DNA of 33,617 bases from an uncultured Clostridia bacterium (lineage in GTDB: Bacteria > Bacillota > Clostridia > UBA1381): assembly GCA_904395315.1 (NCBI GenBank), contig CAJFNT010000087.1, forward strand, positions 1-33,617. The letters run 5' to 3'. Below are positions 24,292-32,307 of this stretch, one piece after another; within the stretch, counting starts at the first letter, position 1; every line of letters begins with the position of its first letter. Made by a program: the position numbers and the translations under genes. The notes under the pieces were generated by a model. It was not told the origin of the DNA and made no database searches. It saw nothing but the letters and a program-made list of their open reading frames with translations.

Positions 24292-24315
24292 TTTAAGAGC
24301 GTTTGCTCCCTTAAA
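24292..24315. promoter_or_regulatory. CcpA-like operator or hairpin at the GH51 transcription start
   Basis: The inverted repeat TTTAA-GAGC-GTTT-GCTC-CC-TTAAA covers the predicted start point. It shares AGCGTTT with the operator-like site at 28691-28707 and partly fits the cre pattern (G-N-AA-N-CG core). It could instead work as an mRNA 5' hairpin. Confidence 0.4.
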
Positions 24316-24344
24316 ATAATAGCAGACACGCCCGAAAAAATCAA
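24316..24344 (-). promoter_or_regulatory. Sigma-A promoter of the GH51 gene
   Basis: On the minus strand TTGATT (24339-24344), 17 bases, TATTAT (24316-24321). The transcript would start near 24309. Confidence 0.75.
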
Positions 24345-24382
24345 GCATATCTGCCATACGTATCTATTAATTATTGTTTTTT

Positions 24383-24416
24383 CACTGTTTAAGTGAATCT
24401 TTTTTGTTAAACAGTG
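24383..24416 (-). repeat. Inverted repeat across the GH127 stop codon
   Basis: CACTGTTTAA (24383-24392) and TTAAACAGTG (24407-24416) are perfect 10-base arms with a 14-base loop; the right arm holds the stop codon. No T tract follows on the minus strand, so it is not a typical terminator. A smaller TTCACT/AGTGAA hairpin competes and is followed by T on the plus strand. Confidence 0.6.
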
Positions 24417-27400
24417 ACATCATATGATACACTTCCGTATTCAGGCTCCATTCCGTTCCAGAAGAACGCCTTGACTTTATATGTTCCCTCCGCAGCCTCA
24501 AACTCTCCGGAAGCCTCGTTCTTCTTGATGCCGATAAGCTTTTCATTCTTATCATAAAGAACCACATACATATCGCACCCGTACGTGTCATCGTATACAG
24601 ATGTATATGTTATCTTTCCTGTATCATTTGAGACCTTAAACGATGACGGAAGATCTGCGCTTTGAGTATTTGCAGTTGTCGTCCGCATCTGCAGCATACC
24701 TCCCGCGCATGTTGAGGCGTTCTTGACCGCAAATCTGACTGTTATATAATCCTTGCCGTCAGTATATTCCCGCGGCAGATCATAAAACACATCATACGGC
24801 GAATTTGGTTTATCGTTATTTATCACCTGTGAGGCTACAAGATCCCCATCGACATATATATTGAAATCACGTGTGTATTGTACGCCTTCTTTTGTAAACG
24901 GAACATCGCTTCCCCAGTAACGCACAAACAGATAATTCTGACTGTCACCGTTGACCTTCATCGTGTATTGGAAATACGCGTCCGCGCTGCCAAACGCGTC
25001 ACGATAACTGTAACTGCTCGTTCCGCTCGTAAACGTGCCCTGATGTGAGCTTTCAGATATAAGCTCATGACCTATCTCATCCTGCTGGCCGTCAGGCTCC
25101 ACCCTGTCTATCGTTATATCATTGAGCCACATCTCATATTCGTCTCCGCCCGAGTCAAGATTCCAGTATACGTTATGAAAACTATGATGTATCTCAAAAA
25201 ACGGTTTAAGCATTATACCCTCGCCATCTGAGCTGTAATGTCCATCTATTTTAAATGTAAGTTTGGACGCATCTGTCGCTGTGACCATATCCTTAGGATC
25301 CGCTCCTCCGGTCACGATATACGGGACATCAGCCGTAACACTGTCTATCCTTGTCTCATTCGAGATATTTTCCTCAACTCCCGCAGCGCCTGCGACAGGA
25401 CCAAGATCCGCGGCAAGCACAACAGGACCGTATTCATAAGCTATCTGCCCGTCCGTCCTTGAGTTATAAACGCGCACCGCCATCGGTATTGTTATCTCGA
25501 TAACATCGCCCTCGCTCCACGCGCCGGGGACCGTGAGATACTCTCCTCCGTTAGAGCTATATGTTTCACCATGAGCCGAAACCGTCATCGCGCTTTCGAG
25601 CCATCCGGGAGCGCGCAGCTTTATCGCCGCATCCGCGGAACCGCCCGTTACCGTAATTTTTATCTTATCGGAATAAGGATAATCTGTCTCCACATTAAAT
25701 TCAAGCCCTTTTTCTTCCCAGGTGTAGCTGCCGGGCATATAGAGATTTACATAGAGCTCGTCCCCGTCCTCATAATATGCTGTTCTTGTGTATCTGCCCG
25801 GATTCTCCATGCCTGTGCCTGTGCAGCACCACCACGATTCATCCTTGATCTCGTACACTCTGTGATGTCCCTGCAATAAGGACACAAAATACATTTTCTC
25901 ACCCGTTTCCGGATCCTGCTGACCGAGAATATGATTATACAGCGCCTTCTCATACCAGTCCATATACTCCGGATCGTGTTCCCATGAGAACAGGTGTTCC
26001 GTAAGACGCATCATATTATATGTGTTACAGCTTTCGCATGTCTTTATCCCGAGCGTTTCCGCGCCTTCCGCCTCAAAATGTTCCGAGATGGAATTTCCGC
26101 CTATTACATACCCACGGTCATCATTAACAAAATGCCAGAAATTTTCAGCGGCTGTCCTGTAGCCGGCATGTCCCTCCGGATCCTGCTCATAAATTTCAGC
26201 CGCCCCCACTATCTTAGGTATCTGAGTGTTAGCATGAAGACCCGTAAGCTCATTGCGTCCGTTTATAAGCGGATCCAATATCGAATCATGGGTAAATCTC
26301 ACCGCGGTGTTCAGATACTCCTCATCACCGGTTATTTCATACATCCGCGCAAATATCTCATTCATGCCGCCATATTCCACATTCAAAACACTCTGCATCT
26401 GCTGATCCGACAATCCCGCAGTTCCATCGACCGCCCAGTCGACAAATTTCTTCAGGACAGTGAATGCCTTTGAATTATCGGCATAATCGTAAGCGTCAAG
26501 AAGTCCCTGATATATCTTATGCACGCCATACCATGGCACCCAATATCCGTTTGCCCAATCCGTATCACCGGCAAAACACTTCAGAAATGTTTCCTCCTCA
26601 CATCCGCCGATATATCCCGAACCGGTCTGCGCCTGAAGCTCATAGAGCTTGTCAACAGCATAATCAAGCATATCAAGGATCTCTGTGTCGCCTGTCTCAC
26701 GGTAGAATACCGCCGCCGCGCTCATCCAATGCCCGAGCGAATGTCCCGCCAGAGTATATGTCTCGCTTCCGCCGCTGCTCGTCCAGTTGTTTGCGCCCTT
26801 ACGCTCCCAACCGCCGTATCTCACAGCGCCATTCGGAGCTTCAAGTCCGTGCATCTCATATGATGGAGCGAGGAGTCTGTCAACATCTATCGACTTCACA
26901 TATTCAAGGCCCGTCTCGGCGCTCTCGTAAAACAGGCTCCCGTCTCGCAGCTCTATATCTTCTGTATCGGCATAATTAGATGAAAGCGTTATTGATCTTG
27001 ATTTTTCTAAGGTTATCGGATCACCCGTCTCTTTTTTTACAAGCTGCGATGTAACGGTATACTCCGCGTCATTTCCCGGCAGCTCCGCCTTTACCGATAC
27101 CGAGCTTCCGCCCGCTGACGGAACGAACGATTTCTCATAACTTTCAGGCTCAGTTCCGTCCCCGCCGCTTACCGTGAGTGTCAATGTCAGCTCATCACTG
27201 ATCTCTGTATATACATCGCATATCGCTTCAACGAAAGCCGTTCCGGTATTCTGAACAAAATTCAGGCTTCGCGTTACCGAATAATTGTCATCAAGCGAAT
27301 CGCTTGTAACATTTACCTTGGCTTTAACATTATATTCAGTTCCCGCTATGATAGTTTTTCCCATTACAGTGTGTTCTCCTTTTGTCATGATCGGCTCTGA

Positions 27401-28111
27401 GGCTTCCCAGACCACCGACGCTTTTGCGGTCATACCATTTTCATAGATGACATCGACATATGACGGCAAATGGGGGGTCTCACCTGTTTCTATCTCTGCC
27501 GTTATCTCGTCAAATCCGGCTACGGCTGCCGCAGTCGCTTTCATTCTTTCAGTTATTTCAGTTTCTGTCATCGCATAGTTATATATCTCTATCTCATCTA
27601 TACATCCGCTGTAATTAGGATCTGACGAGTACTGCGATCTCCCTATATAATTATAAGAGCTTCCCGAAAGATTTGAGATCGGTGTCCGTATAAGTCCGGA
27701 CGCGGTTTTTTCTCCGTTTATGTACAATGATGCCATTGATCCTGTCATTGTGACCGTTACATATGCCCACACGTCATTTTGCAGCGCTGCGGAGGATGTT
27801 ATATTCTCCTCTTCGCCGCTGTTTTTGACGGCAAGTCTCGGCAGACCCGAGCCTTCGTTTACAGTCAGAAATATATAACTGTCCGTGCCGCTGCCGAAAT
27901 CGAATATACGTTCCCATGACGACAAGGCGTCAGGCTTGATCCAAGCCGAAAAAGTGAAGCTTGAAGTCAGCGGGAACTCATCAAGCCGGGCATAGCCGCC
28001 GTTCAAGCTTACCGAATTTCCTGTCTGTCCAGACTCATACCCGTATTCTCCTGAAAATGTTATCCCGCTGTCCGATGTGTCCGCATCGAGAGGATAATAA
28101 TAGGTGCGCAT
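24407..28111 (-). CDS. GH127-type beta-L-arabinofuranosidase, main part after an in-frame amber codon
   Basis: The 1234-codon stretch holds, in order, a LamG-like jelly roll (about 1-180), a bacterial Ig-like domain (about 190-275), a further beta domain (about 280-375), the GH127 (formerly DUF1680) alpha/alpha barrel (about 400-940) and a DUF6805-like beta region with a final beta module (about 1030-1234). The GH127 zinc ligands and nucleophile are visible: E693 and C695 in CESCNTYN, C762 and C763 in WWCCTGTGMEN. The enzyme would free L-arabinose from beta-linked arabinofuranosides. Without the upstream signal peptide it would stay in the cytoplasm, which does not suit such a multidomain enzyme. 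The frame runs on, without shift, through 18 codons and a TAG into the signal-peptide part at 28166-28654. The first ATG after the TAG (28111) has only GGGGAG about 12 bases away. The intact protein would have about 1415 residues. Confidence 0.85.
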   Translation of the reverse strand: MRTYYYPLDADTSDSGITFSGEYGYESGQTGNSVSLNGGYARLDEFPLTSSFTFSAWIKPDALSSWERIFDFGSGTDSYIFLTVNEGSGLPRLAVKNSGEEENITSSAALQNDVWAYVTVTMTGSMASLYINGEKTASGLIRTPISNLSGSSYNYIGRSQYSSDPNYSGCIDEIEIYNYAMTETEITERMKATAAAVAGFDEITAEIETGETPHLPSYVDVIYENGMTAKASVVWEASEPIMTKGEHTVMGKTIIAGTEYNVKAKVNVTSDSLDDNYSVTRSLNFVQNTGTAFVEAICDVYTEISDELTLTLTVSGGDGTEPESYEKSFVPSAGGSSVSVKAELPGNDAEYTVTSQLVKKETGDPITLEKSRSITLSSNYADTEDIELRDGSLFYESAETGLEYVKSIDVDRLLAPSYEMHGLEAPNGAVRYGGWERKGANNWTSSGGSETYTLAGHSLGHWMSAAAVFYRETGDTEILDMLDYAVDKLYELQAQTGSGYIGGCEEETFLKCFAGDTDWANGYWVPWYGVHKIYQGLLDAYDYADNSKAFTVLKKFVDWAVDGTAGLSDQQMQSVLNVEYGGMNEIFARMYEITGDEEYLNTAVRFTHDSILDPLINGRNELTGLHANTQIPKIVGAAEIYEQDPEGHAGYRTAAENFWHFVNDDRGYVIGGNSISEHFEAEGAETLGIKTCESCNTYNMMRLTEHLFSWEHDPEYMDWYEKALYNHILGQQDPETGEKMYFVSLLQGHHRVYEIKDESWWCCTGTGMENPGRYTRTAYYEDGDELYVNLYMPGSYTWEEKGLEFNVETDYPYSDKIKITVTGGSADAAIKLRAPGWLESAMTVSAHGETYSSNGGEYLTVPGAWSEGDVIEITIPMAVRVYNSRTDGQIAYEYGPVVLAADLGPVAGAAGVEENISNETRIDSVTADVPYIVTGGADPKDMVTATDASKLTFKIDGHYSSDGEGIMLKPFFEIHHSFHNVYWNLDSGGDEYEMWLNDITIDRVEPDGQQDEIGHELISESSHQGTFTSGTSSYSYRDAFGSADAYFQYTMKVNGDSQNYLFVRYWGSDVPFTKEGVQYTRDFNIYVDGDLVASQVINNDKPNSPYDVFYDLPREYTDGKDYITVRFAVKNASTCAGGMLQMRTTTANTQSADLPSSFKVSNDTGKITYTSVYDDTYGCDMYVVLYDKNEKLIGIKKNEASGEFEAAEGTYKVKAFFWNGMEPEYGSVSYDVTV

Positions 28112-28165
28112 CGGGTCAGGCTGCTCCCCAAGCTCCGGCGCAGTATATGTTACCAGTTTTATTTG

Positions 28166-28168
28166 CTA
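28166..28168 (-). other. In-frame amber (TAG) codon splitting the GH127 gene
   Basis: The minus-strand codons read TAC GGA TAG CAA ATA. Both sides are one open frame of 1416 codons with no other stop. The codons after the TAG (QIKLVTYTAPE) look like the last strand of the domain that begins before it. One base change from CAG, TAC, TAT, TGG, AAG, GAG, TCG or TTG would explain it. Confidence 0.85.
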
Positions 28169-28654
28169 TCCGTAATTATTGTTTCCGTTGCCAGTGGAAT
28201 ACATGTAATAAGTATGTCCCGCAGCGCAGACCGCGCTCAGCTCAGCGTCAACTCTTCCTCCGGTAGTCGTTTGAGTTACGATCTCTCCCGCGGTTCTGTC
28301 GTATATATATGAATACATATACTTTGAGGCATTATTGTTCATATAATACACAACATTCATCACTCCGTCGTACTCCGGGGTGTATTCAACACACCTTGTC
28401 CCCTGTTCACCGTTCTGCGCAAACACTACCCCATCCACGGCATTGATGCTGTCCCCTTGCTGAAGATGTATCTTAAGTCCCTCATAATCCACCGTTTGCG
28501 CCTCCGAAACAGTCTCGGTCACACGATCGGAAAAATCCCAGCTGTATGTCCCCGACGCTTCATCGAAGCCGTATGACGCAAACGCTGTCAATGCGGCAGA
28601 CTGTGCCAGCAGAGCGGAAACAGCCGCGGCGCAGATAGTCCTTTTAAATATCAT
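28166..28654 (-). CDS. Signal peptide and N-terminal domain of the split GH127 gene
   Basis: These 162 codons encode a clear signal peptide (MIFKRTICAAAVSALLAQSAALTAFA) and a beta-rich domain of about 130 residues that resembles a carbohydrate-binding jelly roll (YSWDFSDRV near the start, GHTYYMYSTGNGNNNYG at the end). AAGGAGG lies about 8 bases before the ATG, so translation starts well. If translation stops at the TAG, the cell exports a small domain lacking its last strand and any catalytic part. If it is read through, this becomes the leader and first domain of the GH127 enzyme. The gene diverges from the AraC regulator with overlapping promoters, which is the usual place for its control. 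Confidence 0.8.
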   Translation of the reverse strand: MIFKRTICAAAVSALLAQSAALTAFASYGFDEASGTYSWDFSDRVTETVSEAQTVDYEGLKIHLQQGDSINAVDGVVFAQNGEQGTRCVEYTPEYDGVMNVVYYMNNNASKYMYSYIYDRTAGEIVTQTTTGGRVDAELSAVCAAGHTYYMYSTGNGNNNYG

Positions 28655-28690
28655 TCGAATTTCCCTCCTTGAAAAATAGGTGTAGGCGGT

Positions 28691-28707
28691 CGCGAAACGC
28701 TTGCAAT
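28691..28707. promoter_or_regulatory. LacI/CcpA-like operator between the GH127 and AraC genes
   Basis: On the minus strand TTGCAAGCGTTTCGC fits the cre pattern WTGNAANCGNWNNCW except at the last two fixed positions. It covers the -35 box of the plus-strand promoter and lies just past the start of the minus-strand one. It shares AGCGTTT with the site at the GH51 promoter. Confidence 0.45.
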
Positions 28708-28729
28708 TCTTTCTAATATGTAGTATAAT
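28701..28729 (+). promoter_or_regulatory. Probable sigma-A promoter of the AraC gene
   Basis: TTGCAA (28701-28706), 17 bases, TATAAT (28724-28729). The transcript would start near 28736. Confidence 0.7.
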
Positions 28730-28750
28730 ACTTATAAATCAATAAAACAA
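28722..28750 (-). promoter_or_regulatory. Probable promoter of the GH127 gene
   Basis: On the minus strand TTGTTT (28745-28750), 17 bases, TATACT (28722-28727). Its -10 box overlaps the -10 box of the opposite AraC promoter, so the two could exclude each other. The -35 box is weak. Confidence 0.45.
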
Positions 28751-28783
28751 TGGATTAATATCGCATTTATATGGAGGATCATC

Positions 28784-29575
28784 GTGAATGAACTCATTTT
28801 ATCAAACACTGAAATGCCGTTGCTGCTCTCCTGCGGCCATCTTCTCGCGCATGAGCCGTTTTTCCATGCCGACAGGATCACAGATTTTCACGTCATTATA
28901 TACGGAATAAATGACACAATATATGTTACAGAAGACGGCATTGATCATGAAGTCGGCGCCGGAGATATATTTTTTCTTAAAAGCGGCGTGCATCATTACG
29001 GAAAATACGAGATACGGCGCGGTACCGAATGGTATTTCGCGCATTTCCGAGCGCATAGTCCAAGCGGCGGCAGCACAATGGAGCTGCCGAAAAAGCTGTC
29101 GGGGATGCAAAAGAGCGAGGCTGTCCGGCTGTTTTCAAATCTTATAGACAGTTACGGATCGGAAGATGCTGAAAGGAAGTGGAATGAACATGCAATGCTG
29201 TTCTCGCTTTTAAGTGAGATCGCATTTTATCACAAAAAAGCGGTCACGCCTCATACCGTGATCGATGATATATGCGAATATCTTTCTGAAAACCATACTC
29301 GCCCATTTTCAGCGGCTGAACTCGAAGAACATTTCTTTTTGAGCTATAAACATATGGCCTTTCTGTTCAAAAAAGAAAAAGGCATGACAATGCAGCAATT
29401 TCACACAAAGATAAGAATGGAACACGCGCAAAAGCTTTTGCTTTCCACTCTTTTGCCCATAGGTGAGGTCGCCCACGCGATCGGTTACAATGATATGCTG
29501 TATTTCAGCCGGATGTTTAAAAAATACACCGGGCTTAACCCGACAGAATTCAGACGTCAGCCGTTTGCATACTAA
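28784..29575 (+). CDS. AraC family transcriptional regulator with cupin sensor domain
   Basis: A 263-residue regulator. The N-terminal cupin-like sugar-binding domain (about 1-150; DGIDHEVGAGDIFFLKSGVHHYG) precedes the double helix-turn-helix (about 165-263; AAELEEHFFLSYKHMAFLFKKEKGMT, then IGEVAHAIGYNDMLYFSRMFKKYTGLNPTEFRRQ). The second helix-turn-helix has the AraC signature. The GTG start has GGAGGATC about 7 bases upstream. It diverges from the GH127 gene, the usual place for a local sugar-responsive activator, so arabinose or an arabino-oligosaccharide is a reasonable guess for the ligand. No AraC half-site pair was recognised with confidence. Confidence 0.9.
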   Translation: MNELILSNTEMPLLLSCGHLLAHEPFFHADRITDFHVIIYGINDTIYVTEDGIDHEVGAGDIFFLKSGVHHYGKYEIRRGTEWYFAHFRAHSPSGGSTMELPKKLSGMQKSEAVRLFSNLIDSYGSEDAERKWNEHAMLFSLLSEIAFYHKKAVTPHTVIDDICEYLSENHTRPFSAAELEEHFFLSYKHMAFLFKKEKGMTMQQFHTKIRMEHAQKLLLSTLLPIGEVAHAIGYNDMLYFSRMFKKYTGLNPTEFRRQPFAY

Positions 29576-29604
29576 AAACAGCGGAAGCATAACGCCTCCG
29601 CTGT
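29574..29604 (-). terminator. Terminator of the aldolase-family gene
   Basis: On the minus strand ACAGCGGA/TCCGCTGT (29578-29585 with 29597-29604) runs into TTTTTAG. On the plus strand the same hairpin follows the AraC gene without a T tract. Confidence 0.85.
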
Positions 29605-29620
29605 ATATGTTTACATCCGA

Positions 29621-30913
29621 TCATTTAGGAAGATGGAAAGCTTCCTCTATGTCCGCTATTTCTTCATCATTTATCGCTACAACATCTCCGAGACCGCGCG
29701 CGGCGATTATAGCGCGGGCACTGTACTCTGCCACTTCAAGACGGTCAAACGCGTTTAACAGGCTGTCGCCGGTAACTATGGCGCAGTCGTTCTTTATCAG
29801 CGCGATAGGCGTGTTTTCCTTAAATACAGCGGCGGTTTCTTTCGGCTTGAGATAATTTGTGCCAAAATCAAGCTTCGGGATATTGCGCATAAGTATATAG
29901 CTCTCCGGTATCGTTCTTGAATCAAGAGGCGTATCCGTTACAGCGAACGCCATCATGCACGGCGGATGCGCTATGATTATCGAATTCACATGCGGATGCT
30001 GTCTGTATATTTCCTGATGCAGCGCAACGCTCCTTGACGGAACTTTGTCCATCTCTTTGTAATTCCCCGCGATCTTTACAAGATCCTCCGGCTCAAGATA
30101 TTTTCTGTCCATTCCCGACGGAGTTATTATGAACCCGTCCTCGCCGAATCTTTGCGAGAATGTTCCCTGCGTGCTCGTAAACAGCTCCTGATCATACGCT
30201 CTTTTGATGAATTTACACATATTGCGGCGTATATCCTTTTCCTCGCTCGACATATGCTTTTCAACGAATTCATCCATTACAACATACTGTCTTGACTTAT
30301 ACCAGTCTATCTGCTCGGGTGCGAGAGGATTGGGTGTCCCTATTGAACGTGCATCGATCTCAAGTCTCGCGCTGAAATCAAGAGTTTCAAACGATTTGAA
30401 CGCGTCAAACATCGATTTTGCGCCTATAACAACACCATGGTTCTCAAGTATAACAGTGTTGAATCTCTTTTCAAATTCTTCACTGATCTTATTTCCCAGA
30501 TCCTGTGATCCCGGCAGTCCGTACTTGGCCATGCCTATCTCTCCGCACGAAAACTTAACGTTCGGGATCAGATTTGTGCTCGGCAGTTTGCGGACTATAG
30601 AAAAAGCCACAAGAGCCGGCGGATGCGCGTGAAGCACCGCTTTTATGTCAGGTCTCGTCTTATATATATGCTGATGGAACGGGAACTCGCTCGATGGCTT
30701 ATGTCTCCCGATTATCGTGCCGTCCGGCTTCACGCACATCATATCTCTGCGCGAAAGGCTGCCCTTGTCGATCGAGCCGGGAGTTATCCAGATGTCGCCG
30801 TTATCATCGAGTATCGACAAATTGCCTCCGGATGTGGTCGTCATGCCGTAGCCATATATACGCTCCATGAACATCACAAGCTGATCGGCAGGATGAAGCA
30901 TATCCAAATTCAT
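29621..30913 (-). CDS. Tandem class II aldolase/adducin domain protein
   Basis: A 430-residue protein with two class II aldolase domains (about 5-195 and 215-415). The family includes L-fuculose- and rhamnulose-phosphate aldolases and L-ribulose-5-phosphate 4-epimerase, zinc enzymes acting on sugar phosphates. The first domain keeps all the usual residues: E76 in SSEFPFH, H95 and H97 in LHAHPP and H159 in ENHG. The second has lost them: S295 stands for E76, I314 for H95 and D376 for H159, with only H316 left. It is therefore probably a structural or regulatory copy. The substrate cannot be fixed; L-arabinose or L-rhamnose metabolism fits the surroundings. AAAGGGG lies about 10 bases before the ATG. 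Confidence 0.85.
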   Translation of the reverse strand: MNLDMLHPADQLVMFMERIYGYGMTTTSGGNLSILDDNGDIWITPGSIDKGSLSRRDMMCVKPDGTIIGRHKPSSEFPFHQHIYKTRPDIKAVLHAHPPALVAFSIVRKLPSTNLIPNVKFSCGEIGMAKYGLPGSQDLGNKISEEFEKRFNTVILENHGVVIGAKSMFDAFKSFETLDFSARLEIDARSIGTPNPLAPEQIDWYKSRQYVVMDEFVEKHMSSEEKDIRRNMCKFIKRAYDQELFTSTQGTFSQRFGEDGFIITPSGMDRKYLEPEDLVKIAGNYKEMDKVPSRSVALHQEIYRQHPHVNSIIIAHPPCMMAFAVTDTPLDSRTIPESYILMRNIPKLDFGTNYLKPKETAAVFKENTPIALIKNDCAIVTGDSLLNAFDRLEVAEYSARAIIAARGLGDVVAINDEEIADIEEAFHLPK

Positions 30914-30951
30914 AAAATAAACACCCCTTTATATTTTAATAACTATATAAT

Positions 30952-30980
30952 ATTATACCTTTTATGTGTTATATTGTCAA
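30952..30980 (-). promoter_or_regulatory. Consensus sigma-A promoter of the aldolase-family gene
   Basis: On the minus strand TTGACA (30975-30980), 17 bases, TATAAT (30952-30957). Confidence 0.9.
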
Positions 30981-31019
30981 TATAAATATACGATGTTTTT
31001 GTTTACCTTTTGGAGCAAT

Positions 31020-31763
31020 TCATGTATTTCGTTTCAAAAAATCGATCATCATCGCACACGCTTTCTTTACTGTTTCACCCTTGAAACCGTGTCCCGCGCC
31101 TTCGATAACTCTGAGCTCAGCCGAAGGATATTTCATAGCAGCCCGTTTCGATGAAACAAGCGGAACTATATCATCGCTGTCTCCCTGGATAATAAGAACA
31201 TTCTTACCGTAAGTAAAACATTTTGACATATCAAGTCCCAATGCCTCGTAAAAATACGATCTGCCCACTACCCCGCCAAGCATCTCATACGTTTCCGGAA
31301 CAACATCAAATTTTTCCTTCATGCGTCTTGCAGCAGCCGGTATCATAAACGCGGGATACAGAAGCATCAGACCTTTTATCCTATCCGGCATATCCGCAGC
31401 CGTGAGCGCGGCCACTGCCCCTCCCTGGCTCTTGCCCATAAGAAAAATATTCTTTGTGTCAGCAAATTCAAGCTCCCCGGTGTATGCGATCACAGACTTA
31501 AGGTCATCCACCTCGGATGAAACAGTCATATCGGTCATATCCCCGTCACTTCTCGATCTAAGACTTCCCCCGCAAAAATCAAACATCACGCACGCAAAAC
31601 CGTTTCGCGCCAAAATATCGGCGTATTTGACGTTACCGGCATAGCTCCCGTTAAATCCATGACACATTATAACTGTCGGATAGTTCTTAGCTCCGGTATC
31701 CGGCACATATGATCTGCCGTATATTTTCATTCCCCCGCGTGAGCATATAAATTCATTCATCAT
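31020..31763 (-). CDS. Alpha/beta hydrolase, esterase-like (cinnamoyl/feruloyl type)
   Basis: A 247-residue serine hydrolase without signal peptide. The catalytic triad is probably S112 in GKSQGG, D197 or D198 in GDSDDIVP and H225 in GAGHGF, with the oxyanion-loop motif CHGFNGSYAG near the start. The middle (FDFCGG...DMTVSSEVDDLKS) is like the Est1E/LJ0536 cinnamoyl esterases, which free ferulic or coumaric acid from plant arabinose esters. That would fit the arabinose enzymes nearby, but general carboxylesterase or peptidase activity cannot be excluded. The start is taken as the ATG at 31763, with AAGGAAG about 10 bases upstream; a GTG at 31772 and an ATG at 31760 are also in frame. No terminator follows before the aldolase promoter, so the two may be partly co-transcribed. 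Confidence 0.85.
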   Translation of the reverse strand: MMNEFICSRGGMKIYGRSYVPDTGAKNYPTVIMCHGFNGSYAGNVKYADILARNGFACVMFDFCGGSLRSRSDGDMTDMTVSSEVDDLKSVIAYTGELEFADTKNIFLMGKSQGGAVAALTAADMPDRIKGLMLLYPAFMIPAAARRMKEKFDVVPETYEMLGGVVGRSYFYEALGLDMSKCFTYGKNVLIIQGDSDDIVPLVSSKRAAMKYPSAELRVIEGAGHGFKGETVKKACAMMIDFLKRNT

Positions 31764-31799
31764 GACAATCACACTTCCTTCACCGTTATGTACATATAT

Positions 31800-31829
31800 A
31801 TACTATCACCGTGATCATGCAAATGTCAA
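31800..31829 (-). promoter_or_regulatory. Probable promoter of the esterase gene
   Basis: On the minus strand TTGACA (31824-31829), 18 bases, TAGTAT (31800-31805), with an extended TGA before the -10 box. Confidence 0.7.
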
Positions 31830-31983
31830 TACATATGACCGGTTTTTACACAGGCATTACAAACAGTTTTCTTCGAGATGATATTTCTTTGATTTTATGT
31901 GGTCGATTTACAAAGCAGATCATTCTTTTATAAAGAAAAACCAACCATTTTTATGAAAAATCGGATAAGCAGTAAAAAACATG

Positions 31984-32012
31984 TTGACAAATCTCTGCAA
32001 AAAATATATAAT
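31984..32012 (+). promoter_or_regulatory. Consensus sigma-A promoter of the secreted protein gene
   Basis: TTGACA (31984-31989), 17 bases, TATAAT (32007-32012). The transcript would start near 32019, about 290 bases before the start codon. Confidence 0.9.
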
Positions 32013-32018
32013 TATTCG

Positions 32019-32307
32019 GCAAGAAAAGATATGAAGTACGTTTTTCATAATTTTCAATTCATCATTTGTTACATAACGGTAATATTTCTTCATATCTGCG
32101 CCTATCCGAAAGGGTACCGCACGGATTCTATTTTCATTTCAGGGGATCCTGTGACAAGATTTTTCATATGCAGGTTCAATGGCGATCCGGCTGCCGCATG
32201 CCGGAAAATCCGGCAGCAATGCCTTATCATTGATATTCTTTACACGAAAGGAGGAATTTTGATCAGATAATCATATATTTAAAAAAATTAAAGAGAGAGA
32301 TGATAAA
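32019..32307 (+). promoter_or_regulatory. Long leader before the secreted protein gene
   Basis: The leader contains a GC-rich hairpin region where GCTGCC/GGCAGC (32190-32195 with 32212-32217) competes with GCCGG/CCGGC (32200-32204 with 32210-32214). A very strong AAAGGAGG (32247-32254) follows, but it leads only to a three-codon TTG-ATC-AGA-TAA frame. The real ATG at 32308 has a weak AGAGAGAG site. No good gene was found in the 544 bases between the esterase and this start. Confidence 0.4.

Noticed and set aside
9873-28168. TAG reassigned as a sense codon across the genome
   Set aside because: sigH ends in TAG at the expected length, and every other intact gene ends in TAA or TGA. A single internal TAG does not support a code change.
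31899-32270. A 123-codon plus-strand frame before the secreted protein gene
   Set aside because: It runs through the consensus promoter at 31984-32012, has no ribosome site, and its residues show no domain pattern. The region is better read as promoter and leader.
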